A DNA stretch of 64,000 nucleotides from Bacillota bacterium. Lineage in GTDB: Bacteria; Bacillota; Clostridia; Christensenellales; SZUA-584. The translations under genes were made by a program, and so were the position numbers. The stretch is from positions 1 to 64,000 of the forward strand of contig JAEWTW010000019.1 of assembly GCA_023397655.1 (NCBI GenBank), given 5' to 3'. Below the pieces are notes generated by a model. That model made no database searches. It had not been told where the DNA came from and saw only the letters and a list, made by a program, of their open reading frames with translations. Below, one piece after another: positions 50,906 through 59,301 of this stretch; the stretch's first letter is position 1, and each line of letters starts with the position of its first letter.

Positions 50906-51380
50906 CATGCATTCGAGAAGCAAGGTTTTTGCCATTGAATCGATATCCGTAATGCTGGTGCTCATCATGTTCGCCTTTGTGGTGTTTATGCTGATCAGCT
51001 CTGGCTCCAGAGCATACAGCAGCATTCTCAGCGGCAAGGAGACGACTGAGAGCACGCGCGTGGCCTATTCGTATATCAACATGAAGGTGAAGCAGCACGA
51101 CACGGCCGGCGGCATCGATGTGGAAAACACGCCATACGGCAGCGCTCTGAAGATCGATGTCGAGCAGGGCTACTGCACCTATATATTCTACGCCGAGGGC
51201 GGCCTGTATGAGTGCCTGACGCTTGAGGGTATCGAGCCGTCTGTGGACGCTGGCAACCTCATCACCAAAATCAGCAGCCTCAATATAGAGCGGGACGGTT
51301 CCCTGCTCCGTATCCGGTGCACCTCCGGAAACGGAGACGACACGCGGGCAGTGGAAGGTGTGGTGAGCCTCAGGACATGA
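50898..51380 (+). CDS. DUF4860-like pilus-locus protein
   Basis: A 160-residue protein with one N-terminal membrane helix (about 15-38) and an extracytoplasmic beta-rich part. It resembles DUF4860 proteins found in clostridial pilus loci, with no cleavage motif visible. It overlaps both neighbours (8 and 4 bases), so all are translated together. Its job is unknown; a minor pilin or assembly subunit is likely. Confidence 0.6.
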   Translation: MTDMHSRSKVFAIESISVMLVLIMFAFVVFMLISSGSRAYSSILSGKETTESTRVAYSYINMKVKQHDTAGGIDVENTPYGSALKIDVEQGYCTYIFYAEGGLYECLTLEGIEPSVDAGNLITKISSLNIERDGSLLRIRCTSGNGDDTRAVEGVVSLRT

Positions 51381-51793
51381 TGAAGCGCAATCAGAAGGGG
51401 TTCACGCTAATCGAGGTGATCATATCCATCGCCGCACTGGGCATCATCTGCGCGGTGCTGTTGAAGCTTTTCGTGCTGGCGGGAGATACCAACCGGCGTG
51501 CAGGTGATATACAGGAAGCGCAGGTGGCGGTCGCGTCCGCAGCGGAAACGCTGACCGGTGCCGACAGTCTTGAGGATGGGCTGACGATGCTGGGGCTCCC
51601 GGTATCAGACGACAGTCTGGACGGCCGGTATACGCTTGCCCACGGGTCGTTTAACGTGGTGCTGGACATCAGCGAAGCGCCCGAAGACTATCCCGGTGAG
51701 CTGTTCGAACTGAGCGTAAAAGCCATTGGCGGCAGCCGTGAGCTGGCGGCCATCAAGACGGCGAAATATTACGGAGGCGAAGCGCATGATTAA
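51377..51793 (+). CDS. Type IV prepilin-like protein (pseudopilin)
   Basis: A 138-residue protein with a proper type III signal: MMKRNQKG, then FTLIEVI, with Glu at +5, followed by a hydrophobic helix to about residue 33. It would be cut and N-methylated by a prepilin peptidase, which is not encoded in the window. It is the only protein here with the full motif. The ATG overlaps the preceding TGA (ATGA). Confidence 0.82.
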   Translation: MMKRNQKGFTLIEVIISIAALGIICAVLLKLFVLAGDTNRRAGDIQEAQVAVASAAETLTGADSLEDGLTMLGLPVSDDSLDGRYTLAHGSFNVVLDISEAPEDYPGELFELSVKAIGGSRELAAIKTAKYYGGEAHD

Positions 51794-52208
51794 AAAGCTG
51801 CTGGCCTCCAAAAAGGGCGCGTCGTCCGTGCTCGTGATACTGCTGCTGCTGGTGCTCGTGGTGTTTGGCGTCGCGGCTCTCACCACCGCCCTGTCCGGGC
51901 TGCGGTTGGGCCAGAAGGTATCCGACTGGAGCACCGCTTACTACAGCGCGGAAGGCATCGCGGCGCACCACTGGGCCGAGATCGACGCGGCAGTCAGCCG
52001 GGCCGGACAGCAGGATGCTGACGGCTTTGAGCAGACGCTGACAGGCAACCTCGCGGCGCTGGACTTCGAAACGCAACTGAGTCGCGATGATGAGGGCATC
52101 AGCATCTCCTACGAAACCCGGGAAGGCGATATCGGCCTGCATGTGACGCTGGCACTGGCCATGGATGGCTCTGCGCTGCGCCCCGTGGAGTGGTATCAGA
52201 TAAATTAA
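51786..52208 (+). CDS. PilX-like minor pilin candidate
   Basis: A 140-residue protein. It starts MIKKLLASKKGASSVLVILLLLVLVV, a Gly followed by a long hydrophobic helix without the Phe and Glu of a pilin, as in PilX-type minor pilins and Tad-like proteins. The YYSAEGIAAHHWAEID stretch near 52-67 is typical of PilX N-terminal regions. GGAGGCG precedes the ATG. Last gene of the operon. Confidence 0.65.
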   Translation: MIKKLLASKKGASSVLVILLLLVLVVFGVAALTTALSGLRLGQKVSDWSTAYYSAEGIAAHHWAEIDAAVSRAGQQDADGFEQTLTGNLAALDFETQLSRDDEGISISYETREGDIGLHVTLALAMDGSALRPVEWYQIN

Positions 52209-52266
52209 CAGCCTGCTCCGGCGGGCAAAAACTGACGGAACGAAATACAACCGACGGAACGGACAT

Positions 52267-53211
52267 ATGAAAACAAAAGCTGTATTTGCCATGCTGACGG
52301 TATGCACGCTGCTTGCGTGCGCGGGCTGCTCCGCCCCCGCCAGTGAAATCAAGAATACGCACGAAAACTCCGGTGTGGCGCTGGCTGCCGTCGAGCCGAC
52401 AACCGAGGACATCGACGCGCTGTTTGCCGCCCGTATCCACGGGCCCGCGCTGCCGCCGGACACGATGCCCTCAGAGGAAATCTGTACGGACTATGTCAGC
52501 TCCGGCCTGCTGCGCATCTGCTATACGGCGCAAACGGATGCCCGGATCAAGCTGCAGGTCTTAAAGGACGGCAATTCCATCGCGTATAACCTGAAGGGTG
52601 ACGGCAGCATCGAAGACTTCTCACTGCAGTATGGCAGCGGCGAATACACTGCGCGCATCATGCAGAACGTCAAAGATGATGAATATTTTGTCGTCTCTTC
52701 CAGAACATTTGATGTGGCGCTGACCCGCGAGGAGGATGTTTATCTCAACTCCATACAAAACGTGGACTGGAATTTTGGCAAGAAGCCCATTCAGGACGTG
52801 CGTTACATCGTTTCCAATCCGCTGACGGGATATGAGGATGCCAATCTCCTGGCGGGCTGCTCGGACGAGCTGTACCGGTACGTCACGGAAAACATACAGT
52901 ACGACAGCGCCAAGGTGTTCACGCTGATGTACGACTATCTCCCCGACATCGAAAAGACGTATATGGAGGGCAGCGGCATCTGCTATGATTACGCCTCCCT
53001 GTTCGCCGCCATGCTCCGCAGCATCGGCATACCGGCCAAGCTGGTCAAGGGCTATTCAGCGCAGGACCCGGATGTGTACCATGCCTGGAACGAGGTGTAT
53101 ATTGGCGGGCAATGGATCGTCGTGGACACCACGCTGGACGCATCGCTGCCGCAGGGCTCCGTCCCCATGGCCAAAAACGCGGAAGACTACGCCAAGGTAT
53201 ACGAATACTGA
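52267..53211 (+). CDS. Transglutaminase-fold lipoprotein
   Basis: A 314-residue secreted lipoprotein with lipobox LLAC18. An N-terminal beta-rich region (about 70-150) precedes a transglutaminase-like cysteine protease/transferase domain with the full triad C239 (GSGICYDYASLFAAMLRS), H272 (YHAWNEVY) and D287 (VVDTTLD). Such proteins crosslink or cleave peptide bonds at the cell surface. It lies 58 bases after the pilus operon on the same strand and may be read through from it. Confidence 0.85.
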   Translation: MKTKAVFAMLTVCTLLACAGCSAPASEIKNTHENSGVALAAVEPTTEDIDALFAARIHGPALPPDTMPSEEICTDYVSSGLLRICYTAQTDARIKLQVLKDGNSIAYNLKGDGSIEDFSLQYGSGEYTARIMQNVKDDEYFVVSSRTFDVALTREEDVYLNSIQNVDWNFGKKPIQDVRYIVSNPLTGYEDANLLAGCSDELYRYVTENIQYDSAKVFTLMYDYLPDIEKTYMEGSGICYDYASLFAAMLRSIGIPAKLVKGYSAQDPDVYHAWNEVYIGGQWIVVDTTLDASLPQGSVPMAKNAEDYAKVYEY

Positions 53212-53245
53212 CCCCCCTCTCTTGAATCTTAACCGATGAAACACG

Positions 53246-53279
53246 GATCCGGCTGCAGCCTGCAGGCCGGGTCTTTTTT
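53246..53279 (+). terminator. Terminator after the transglutaminase gene
   Basis: GATCCGGC pairs with GCCGGGTC (one wobble) around a loop, then TTTTTTC. Confidence 0.75.
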
Positions 53280-53394
53280 CTGCGTCAGGATAAAATTAAA
53301 ACACCCCTCCCACTCTGTTCGAAAAAGTAAATCTTTAATCTTTCTCGTCTGATTTTGTCGGATACGCATCGCGAAGGCTTGTCTCTCATAGGCT

Positions 53395-53469
53395 TTAATA
53401 CGCGCCAGTGAATAAAACACACCGGCAAAGACATACTTAACACTGTTTTCTTAAAATGACGCGTATTAA
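53395..53469 (+). promoter_or_regulatory. Inverted repeat next to the sortase ribosome binding site
   Basis: TTAATACGCG (53395-53404) and CGCGTATTAA (53460-53469) are exact inverse complements 55 bases apart; the second arm runs into the AAGGAG of the sortase gene. It could form a long-range hairpin affecting translation, or be two operator halves. Confidence 0.4.
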
Positions 53470-53481
53470 GGAGTTCGCTTT

Positions 53482-54363
53482 TTGGACAGGTTGTACCACC
53501 GCCCGGACAACTCCGAGGGCGGGGAGTTCGTGCGTGCGCAGGACAAACGGGTGCTGCACGCCAAAGTCATCGTCGTTGCCACGGCCATACTTCTCGGCAT
53601 TTCGGCCATACTGGTCGGCGCTTTTGTCGTACTTCCCGGCATCATATCGGACAGCACCAAACCGCTTGAGCAGGATTTTGCCGCGGACCTTTACGATATA
53701 ACGCTGGAAAGCCCTCCGATGGCCGCCCCTGCAGAAACGGCGCAGGCCGCTTTTGAGCAGCCGGAGCCGGAGGTTTCAAAGGCTCCGGCGGTTCGCTTCC
53801 CGCGAGACAGCTTTGCCGCCGTGCTCGACATCAACGAAGACATCGTGGGCCGTGTCAGCATCGACGTGCTGGACATCAACTATCTGGTCACACAGGGCCT
53901 CGATAACGATTACTACCTGCACATGGGCTACGACCGCAAGAAGAATTCCAGCGGCGCGATATTTCTGGACTACCGCTGCAACATTGACCTTGACCCGCTA
54001 AAAGGCCACTACATACTCTATGGCCACAATATGAAGAACGGCTCCATGTTCCATAACCTGATGCAGTACAAGGACGAAAAGTTCTTCTACAACAACCGGA
54101 TCATCCGTTTCGACACGCTGTACGAGGACTACGAATGGGATATATTCTCAGCCTATGTCACGGACACGAGCTTCTACTTCATCGACACCACGTTCAAGGA
54201 CGATGCGGACTGGCTGGACTTTCTGCATACCATACAGGACAAGAGCATCTACCCCACCAACACGCAGCTGTCCGCAGACGATGTGATACTGACGCTTTGC
54301 ACCTGTACCTATGAGTTCGACGACGCGCGCTTTGTGATCCACGCCCGGCTGAAAAAGCCATAA
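53482..54363 (+). CDS. srtB: Class B sortase
   Basis: A 293-residue membrane-bound transpeptidase. A membrane helix (about 28-53) and a variable linker precede the sortase barrel. Catalytic residues are H182 (LYGHNMKNGSMF), C275 (TLCTC) and R283. Class B enzymes anchor proteins with NPxTN-like signals to peptidoglycan or build pili. No protein with such a sorting signal is evident in the window. The start is TTG 53482, eight bases after AAGGAG. Confidence 0.88.
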   Translation: MDRLYHRPDNSEGGEFVRAQDKRVLHAKVIVVATAILLGISAILVGAFVVLPGIISDSTKPLEQDFAADLYDITLESPPMAAPAETAQAAFEQPEPEVSKAPAVRFPRDSFAAVLDINEDIVGRVSIDVLDINYLVTQGLDNDYYLHMGYDRKKNSSGAIFLDYRCNIDLDPLKGHYILYGHNMKNGSMFHNLMQYKDEKFFYNNRIIRFDTLYEDYEWDIFSAYVTDTSFYFIDTTFKDDADWLDFLHTIQDKSIYPTNTQLSADDVILTLCTCTYEFDDARFVIHARLKKP

Positions 54364-54422
54364 GAAATCTGCCTCCTCCTTTTCATGCCGCCAGATGAAT
54401 TATCTCCGCGACGGAATAAGAA

Positions 54423-54461
54423 AAGCCTGCTTATGCGCATACCCGTTAAGCAGGCTTTGTT
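54423..54461. terminator. Bidirectional terminator between sortase and Ntn hydrolase genes
   Basis: AAGCCTGCTT (54423-54432) and AAGCAGGCTT (54448-54457), flanked by A-run and T-rich sequence. Confidence 0.85.
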
Positions 54462-54489
54462 TGATTTATATCGGGTTATAAAACCGGCT

Positions 54490-55551
54490 CTATTCAGTAC
54501 CCGCTATATCAAATTTCATCACGTTGTCCGTGTTGCGGTGCGCGAAAATCTGCCCCGTTAGGTCGGTGAGGTTGTACACGGCTGACCACTGGAGCAGGTC
54601 CTCGTCGCCGTCGCGCACGCCGATGTCCGCCAACAGCGCAATGGCATCGTCCTCGCTGATCGTCCCGCCGCCCTCTTCGAGCTTCGACTTCACGGTATCG
54701 TACCGTTCGAACTCGGTGAAGCCCTCGCCGATGTTCAGGCCGTTATACGCGATGAAATTGGACGCGATCTGATAATCCGCATCCGGCTCCGTCGTCACCA
54801 GCTTACCGTCCCAGTATTCCACGATCACCGAAGCGCCCGAGGCGTCCGCGATCAGGTAATGGCAGTCCACGTCCGCCGAGAAATAGATGTTATATTCCTT
54901 CAGCAGCTCCACCGCTTCGTCCACCGTGGCCGCCTTGTCCAGCACCAGCCGGATGGCCGTCGTGGTGTTCAGCGTGATTTCCTTGTCGGTGGGCGGCTGC
55001 GCGTCCGGTACGGCCAGCAGCGCAATGGCAACGCCCTTCTCGTTCATGCCGTCGAAGGGCAGGAACGGCGCGGCCAGCGTGAGGAAACTGCTGGCGGAAA
55101 CACCTCCCGCAGGCAGTTTGTCCGCCGAATAGCCCGCGAACGTCAGGTTGACGGTGGACACGGAGGCGTAGCCGTCGTCCGGGTCAGTGAACACCTGCAA
55201 TGACGGCGTGTAGGCAAAATCGAAATTGCGCCCGTATATCACGTCGCCGTCCGCGTTGCGCGACACGAAAGCGGTACAGCCTTCGCCCGTCACGCCGAGA
55301 TCGATGGGCAGTCCCTTGAGCAGCCGCTTAGTGACGTAATCCTCAATGTCGCTGTCGCTTTCCGCACCCGTCTTGAGGAAGCCATTGAATCCGTAGTCGC
55401 CGTAATACGTCATGCGGTACATCGGGTAGTCGTCCACCTTGTGCAGCGAAGCGAGGCTGCGCAGCTCATTAAACATCAGCGCCCCCGCGATCACAGCCAG
55501 TATCAGTATGATGCAGAGCAGTGCGCCCAGTATGCGGCCCAGCGTCCTCAT
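54490..55551 (-). CDS. Ntn hydrolase, linear amide C-N hydrolase (choloylglycine hydrolase/C45-like)
   Basis: A 353-residue protein with an N-terminal membrane anchor (about 7-27). The presumed nucleophile is C92 in GEGCTAFVSRNADGDVIYGRNFDF, the pattern of the Ntn superfamily that includes bile salt hydrolase and penicillin acylases. Further markers are MNEKGVAIALLAVP near 168-181 and the DCHYLIADASGASVIVEYW segment. About 90 residues would have to be removed to expose the Cys as an N-terminus, if processing occurs. The substrate is unknown; its membrane anchor suggests an extracellular amide. Confidence 0.78.
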   Translation of the reverse strand: MRTLGRILGALLCIILILAVIAGALMFNELRSLASLHKVDDYPMYRMTYYGDYGFNGFLKTGAESDSDIEDYVTKRLLKGLPIDLGVTGEGCTAFVSRNADGDVIYGRNFDFAYTPSLQVFTDPDDGYASVSTVNLTFAGYSADKLPAGGVSASSFLTLAAPFLPFDGMNEKGVAIALLAVPDAQPPTDKEITLNTTTAIRLVLDKAATVDEAVELLKEYNIYFSADVDCHYLIADASGASVIVEYWDGKLVTTEPDADYQIASNFIAYNGLNIGEGFTEFERYDTVKSKLEEGGGTISEDDAIALLADIGVRDGDEDLLQWSAVYNLTDLTGQIFAHRNTDNVMKFDIAGTE

Positions 55552-55593
55552 GCTTATCCCCTCCTGTGACGGTATCCGTCATATCAATTGTGC

Positions 55594-55622
55594 ATTATAT
55601 CACAGGCGGAGAGTGCGGACAA
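55594..55622 (-). promoter_or_regulatory. Promoter of the Ntn hydrolase gene
   Basis: On minus: TTGTCC (55622-55617), 17 bases, TATAAT (55599-55594) with TG-A in front (extended -10). Confidence 0.65.
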
Positions 55623-55665
55623 TATGCACCGCATTCCCCCTTTATGCTGTATTGACGGGTGACAG

Positions 55666-55694
55666 TAAAAGGGGCGTACATAGCGTACGCCCCT
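55666..55694 (-). terminator. Terminator of the repeat-protein gene
   Basis: On minus: AGGGGCGTAC, 5-base loop, GTACGCCCCT (55694-55670), then TTTACTG. Confidence 0.8.
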
Positions 55695-55712
55695 CTGTGA
55701 ATCTTCTGTTTT

Positions 55713-58700
55713 TTATACAGCGCCGTCCAGTGCCGCCGCATTGCCGTTCAGCGTAAAGCTCAAAGCCTTTGTGACGCCGTCTTTGGTATAGCGCAGCTCG
55801 GCTGCCTTGTTGTTCTGGAACACCAGCACGGAGCCGGGACTGGAAACGTTCTGATAGACCCAGGAACCGTTTTGTACCAGACCCACCTTTGTCAGCCCTG
55901 CGGGTATCTGCAGCGCGTAGGTGGCTGCGGCGGCCGTTGTTCCCGCCTTGCCGTATACATAGATGCTCATGCCGCCCTTTGCCATGCGCACCTCGTAATC
56001 CTTTCCGTTATCGAACACCGGGTAAGACGTCTCGCCATCCGACACCACAGCCTGCGGGTATACCCAGGAGCCGTTCTGCACTACACCTACTGTGCAGCCG
56101 GTGATGCCGCCGGTGCTCACCGACAGATCCTTAATCGGCACATCCGCGCTCGAATCCGCATAACCGGTCAGGCTTATGCTCATGCCGCCCTTGCTGACAC
56201 GGACTTCATAAGCTTTGCCGTTGTCAAATACATCATACGATTTGACACTGCCCGATACCACAGCCTGCGAATACACCCACGAGCCGTTCTGCACAATTCC
56301 CACCGTGCAGCCGGAAAGCCCCGTGTTCACCGTCAGCTGCTTCACCGGCACAATCACACCGGAGTCCGCATAACCGGTCAGGCTGATGCTCATCCCGCCC
56401 TTGCTGACACGGACTTCGTAAGCTTTGCCGTTGTCAAATACATCATACAATTCGACGCTGCCGGATACCACGGCCTGCGGATACACCCACGAGCCATTCT
56501 GCACCACGCCTGCCGTGCAGCCGGAAAGCCCCGTATTCACCGCCAGCTGTTTAACCGGCACCGTCACTGTGGAGCCCGCCATACCAGTCAGGCTGATGCT
56601 CATCCCGCCCTTGCTGACGCGCACTTCATAGCTCTTGCCGTTGTCAAACACGGGGTACGAGATCTCGCTGCCGGATACCACAGCCTGCGAGTACACCCAC
56701 GAACCATTCTGTACCACGCCCACCGTGCAGCCGGTAAAGCTTCCGGTGTTCACCGTCAGCTGCGCCTCCGGCAAGGTCAGCGTGCTGCCCGCCCTGCCGT
56801 ACAGTTTGATGCTCATGCCGCCCTTGCTGATGCGTACCTCGTAATCCTTGTTGTTATCGAATACATCGTAGGAAACCTCGCTGCCGGCCACCGTAGCCTG
56901 AGGGTAAACCCACGAGCCGTTTTGCACCACACCCACCGTGCAGCCGGTGAAGCTTCCGGTGTTTACCGTCAGCGTTTTGACGGGTGCCACTATATCCGAA
57001 TATGCCGGGCCATAGAGATTGATGCTCATGCCGCCCTTGCTGATGCGCACCTCATAGTTCCTGCCGTTGTCGCTGACCGGGAAGTATGCAGTGGTGCCGG
57101 ATACCACCTTGGGCGAATATACCCAGGACCCGTTTTGCACCACGCCCACCGTGCAGCCGGGTATTACGGTGTCCACAAACAGGGCGCTGAACAGGTGAAT
57201 TGTCTTATCCCCCGTTACCGAAAACGTCTTGTCATAGAACACCGTGGTTCCGTTGGTTAACACCGCGCGATAGGTATTTCCGATGATGAGCGCGGTCGGG
57301 TACAGACCATCTTTCCTCGTCTGCCTGTACTGTGCAGTAGCGTTGTTGGATGTATTGTATACATACAGGTTCATACCGTATCCGTAGGTGATGCCTGTGG
57401 TATCAAATGTCACTGCCGCCGTGGGCACAGTGTATGTGTAGTCCGTATCACCCACGGTGAATGTGTCGGTAAAGTTCATACCGTTGCTGAAATAGATGCG
57501 GTACGATTCGTTCGGGAACAGCTTCATGCCCGTTACCGTCTCTGCACCGGATTGGCTGTAAGCGATGTTGCCCGCGCCGGCAGCGGGTATCACGTTAATG
57601 TTGCATGCATAGTTCACGCCGCCCGGCTGCACCACCGTCAGGTTGATCAGCGGCACGGTGAACGTCTTACCCGCAGCGAAATCAGAGAAGCGGATATCAA
57701 AAGCATATGTCTTAACCAGACCCGACTTGGACAGCTTAACCGTATAGTTACCGGCAGGCATGCCGCTGAACGAAGCTGTGTTGGAGCCGCCAACATAACC
57801 CACCTGTTTACCGGCGGCGTCGTACAGATAGACATTAACTCCTGAGAGCCCTGTGAAATCCACGGTCAGAGAGGCCGCGTTTGTACCGTCCAGTTTGAGG
57901 ACATCCGTTCGGTTTACGCCGTTCACGCTGTAGCGGAACTCCGCGTTCTGGCCGTTCTGGAACACATACACCTGACCGGGGCTTGGTATGTTCTGATATA
58001 CATATGAGCCGCCCTGCACCAGGCTCACATTGGTCAGCCCGGCCGGTATCTGTATCGCATAAGTGGGTGCGGTCAGCGTGTTGTCCGCCTGGCCGTACAG
58101 GTATATGCTCATGCCGCCCTTACTCAGGCGCACTTCATAATCCTTGCCATTGTCAAACACATCGAACGACGCTGTGTTGCCGGCCATGACAGACGGACTG
58201 TATACGTATGATCCGCCCTGAACCACAGAGACGGTGCAGCCGCTGATGGGGCCGGTGCTGACGGAGAGCGTTTTTACGGGCGCAGTCACCGTATCTCCGG
58301 CTTTCCCGTACAGGTAAATGCCCATGCCGCCCTTGCTGATGCGCACTTCGTAATTCTGCCCGTTGTCGAACACGTCGTAGGATACCGTGCTGCCCGCTAC
58401 GGTCACCGGGCTGTATACATACGAACCGCCCTGCACCACGGAAACGGTGCACCCGCTGATAACGCCGGTGTCTGCGCTGAGCGTTTTAACAGGCGCAGTC
58501 ACCGTGCTCCCGGCCTTGCCGTACAGGTAAATGCCCATGCCGCCCTTGCTGATGCGCACTTCATAGTTTTGGTCGTTGTCGAACACATCCCAGGATGCTG
58601 TGCTGCCCGTTATGGTCGCCGGGCTGTATACATACGAACCGCCTTGCACCACGGAAACGGTGCATCCGCTGATAACGCCGGTATCCATGCCCAGCGCCTT

Positions 58701-58997
58701 AACCGGCACGTCAATGGTGTCTCCGGGGCGTCCGGTGAGGGTAATGCTCATGCCGCCCTTGTTGATGCGCAGCTCGTAGTCCCTGTCGTTGTCAGGCAAA
58801 TTAAAAGAGGCTGTAGTGCCCGAAAAAGTGGCGGGACTGACGACCCAGGAACCGTTCTGCACCACACCGATGCTGCAGCCACTGATGGTGCCCGTGTTAA
58901 CAGTGAGCTGGCCCCCATCCGCACTGGCCACCGTCGGAAAAATGACTGCAGCCAAAAGCAATGCGACCACAAAGGCAAATAGAAGCTTGTGTCTCAT
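55713..58997 (-). CDS. Large secreted protein with tandem Cys-containing repeats
   Basis: A 1094-residue protein with a signal peptide cut after about A26. It holds ten full repeats of 70-72 residues, four at 30-314 and six at 606-1028, with consensus features SGCTVGVVQNGSWVYS, VFDNGKxYEVR and SKGGMSI. Each block ends in a Cys-less variant (315-379 and 1029-1094). Residues 380-605 are beta-rich and different. No sorting signal, SLH or wall-binding domain is seen. I do not recognise the family; surface or matrix structure is a guess. The start is ATG 58997 after GGAGG; an in-frame TTG overlaps that site. Confidence 0.8.
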   Translation of the reverse strand: MRHKLLFAFVVALLLAAVIFPTVASADGGQLTVNTGTISGCSIGVVQNGSWVVSPATFSGTTASFNLPDNDRDYELRINKGGMSITLTGRPGDTIDVPVKALGMDTGVISGCTVSVVQGGSYVYSPATITGSTASWDVFDNDQNYEVRISKGGMGIYLYGKAGSTVTAPVKTLSADTGVISGCTVSVVQGGSYVYSPVTVAGSTVSYDVFDNGQNYEVRISKGGMGIYLYGKAGDTVTAPVKTLSVSTGPISGCTVSVVQGGSYVYSPSVMAGNTASFDVFDNGKDYEVRLSKGGMSIYLYGQADNTLTAPTYAIQIPAGLTNVSLVQGGSYVYQNIPSPGQVYVFQNGQNAEFRYSVNGVNRTDVLKLDGTNAASLTVDFTGLSGVNVYLYDAAGKQVGYVGGSNTASFSGMPAGNYTVKLSKSGLVKTYAFDIRFSDFAAGKTFTVPLINLTVVQPGGVNYACNINVIPAAGAGNIAYSQSGAETVTGMKLFPNESYRIYFSNGMNFTDTFTVGDTDYTYTVPTAAVTFDTTGITYGYGMNLYVYNTSNNATAQYRQTRKDGLYPTALIIGNTYRAVLTNGTTVFYDKTFSVTGDKTIHLFSALFVDTVIPGCTVGVVQNGSWVYSPKVVSGTTAYFPVSDNGRNYEVRISKGGMSINLYGPAYSDIVAPVKTLTVNTGSFTGCTVGVVQNGSWVYPQATVAGSEVSYDVFDNNKDYEVRISKGGMSIKLYGRAGSTLTLPEAQLTVNTGSFTGCTVGVVQNGSWVYSQAVVSGSEISYPVFDNGKSYEVRVSKGGMSISLTGMAGSTVTVPVKQLAVNTGLSGCTAGVVQNGSWVYPQAVVSGSVELYDVFDNGKAYEVRVSKGGMSISLTGYADSGVIVPVKQLTVNTGLSGCTVGIVQNGSWVYSQAVVSGSVKSYDVFDNGKAYEVRVSKGGMSISLTGYADSSADVPIKDLSVSTGGITGCTVGVVQNGSWVYPQAVVSDGETSYPVFDNGKDYEVRMAKGGMSIYVYGKAGTTAAAATYALQIPAGLTKVGLVQNGSWVYQNVSSPGSVLVFQNNKAAELRYTKDGVTKALSFTLNGNAAALDGAV
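55716..57182 (-). repeat. Tandem repeat block B of the secreted protein (7 units)
   Basis: Six units of 210-213 bases and a 66-residue terminal variant. Units near 56100-56700 are very similar at the DNA level, implying recent duplication or gene conversion. Confidence 0.85.
57861..58910 (-). repeat. Tandem repeat block A of the secreted protein (5 units)
   Basis: Four units of 213-216 bases and a 65-residue variant. Units 2-4 carry VVQGGSYVYS where block B has VVQNGSWVY, so the blocks have diverged as sets. Confidence 0.85.
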
Positions 58998-59160
58998 AAA
59001 ACCAAAAACCTCCAAATTCTATTCCTCTTTTTTTCTGGAGTGAGGTTCTCTTTTTTCAGCCCCATTTTTTGAGTTGGGGTTCTCACTGTCTATGGTATCA
59101 GTGGGTGTTATTGTAATTTGAAATAATGGTGTTAATTTACTGGTTATTTTTATTATAATT
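58998..59160 (-). promoter_or_regulatory. Long structured leader of the repeat-protein mRNA
   Basis: About 160 bases between the promoter and the start codon. On minus, GTGAG (59086-59082) pairs with CTCAC (59044-59040), enclosing CCCCA/TGGGG (59079-59060). A second hairpin CACTG/CAGTG (59103-59084) uses part of the same GTGAG strand, so the two are mutually exclusive. GAGAACC occurs twice. No known riboswitch class matches by eye. I see no gene in it. Confidence 0.5.
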
Positions 59161-59166
59161 TGATTA

Positions 59167-59196
59167 ATTATAGTACACATGAACGTCATATATCAA
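59167..59196 (-). promoter_or_regulatory. Sigma-A promoter of the repeat-protein gene
   Basis: On minus: TTGATA (59196-59191), 18 bases, TATAAT (59172-59167). Confidence 0.65.
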
Positions 59197-59301
59197 CCAT
59201 TTATTATTATATAAATTCATATTAATCTAAATCAGACATGATATGTTTATTGTGTCATGCCGACAGTGCCGCACATATCATAAAACAAGGAGTTGATCTG
59301 C

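Noticed and set aside
55872..57260. A 462-codon open frame on plus opposite the repeat protein
   Set aside because: Its repeats simply mirror the repeats of the real minus-strand gene; Ala/His/Arg bias is that of a shadow frame.
53482..58997. The large repeat protein as substrate of the neighbouring sortase
   Set aside because: Its C-terminus is a repeat variant ending GNAAALDGAV, without sorting motif, hydrophobic stretch or basic tail.
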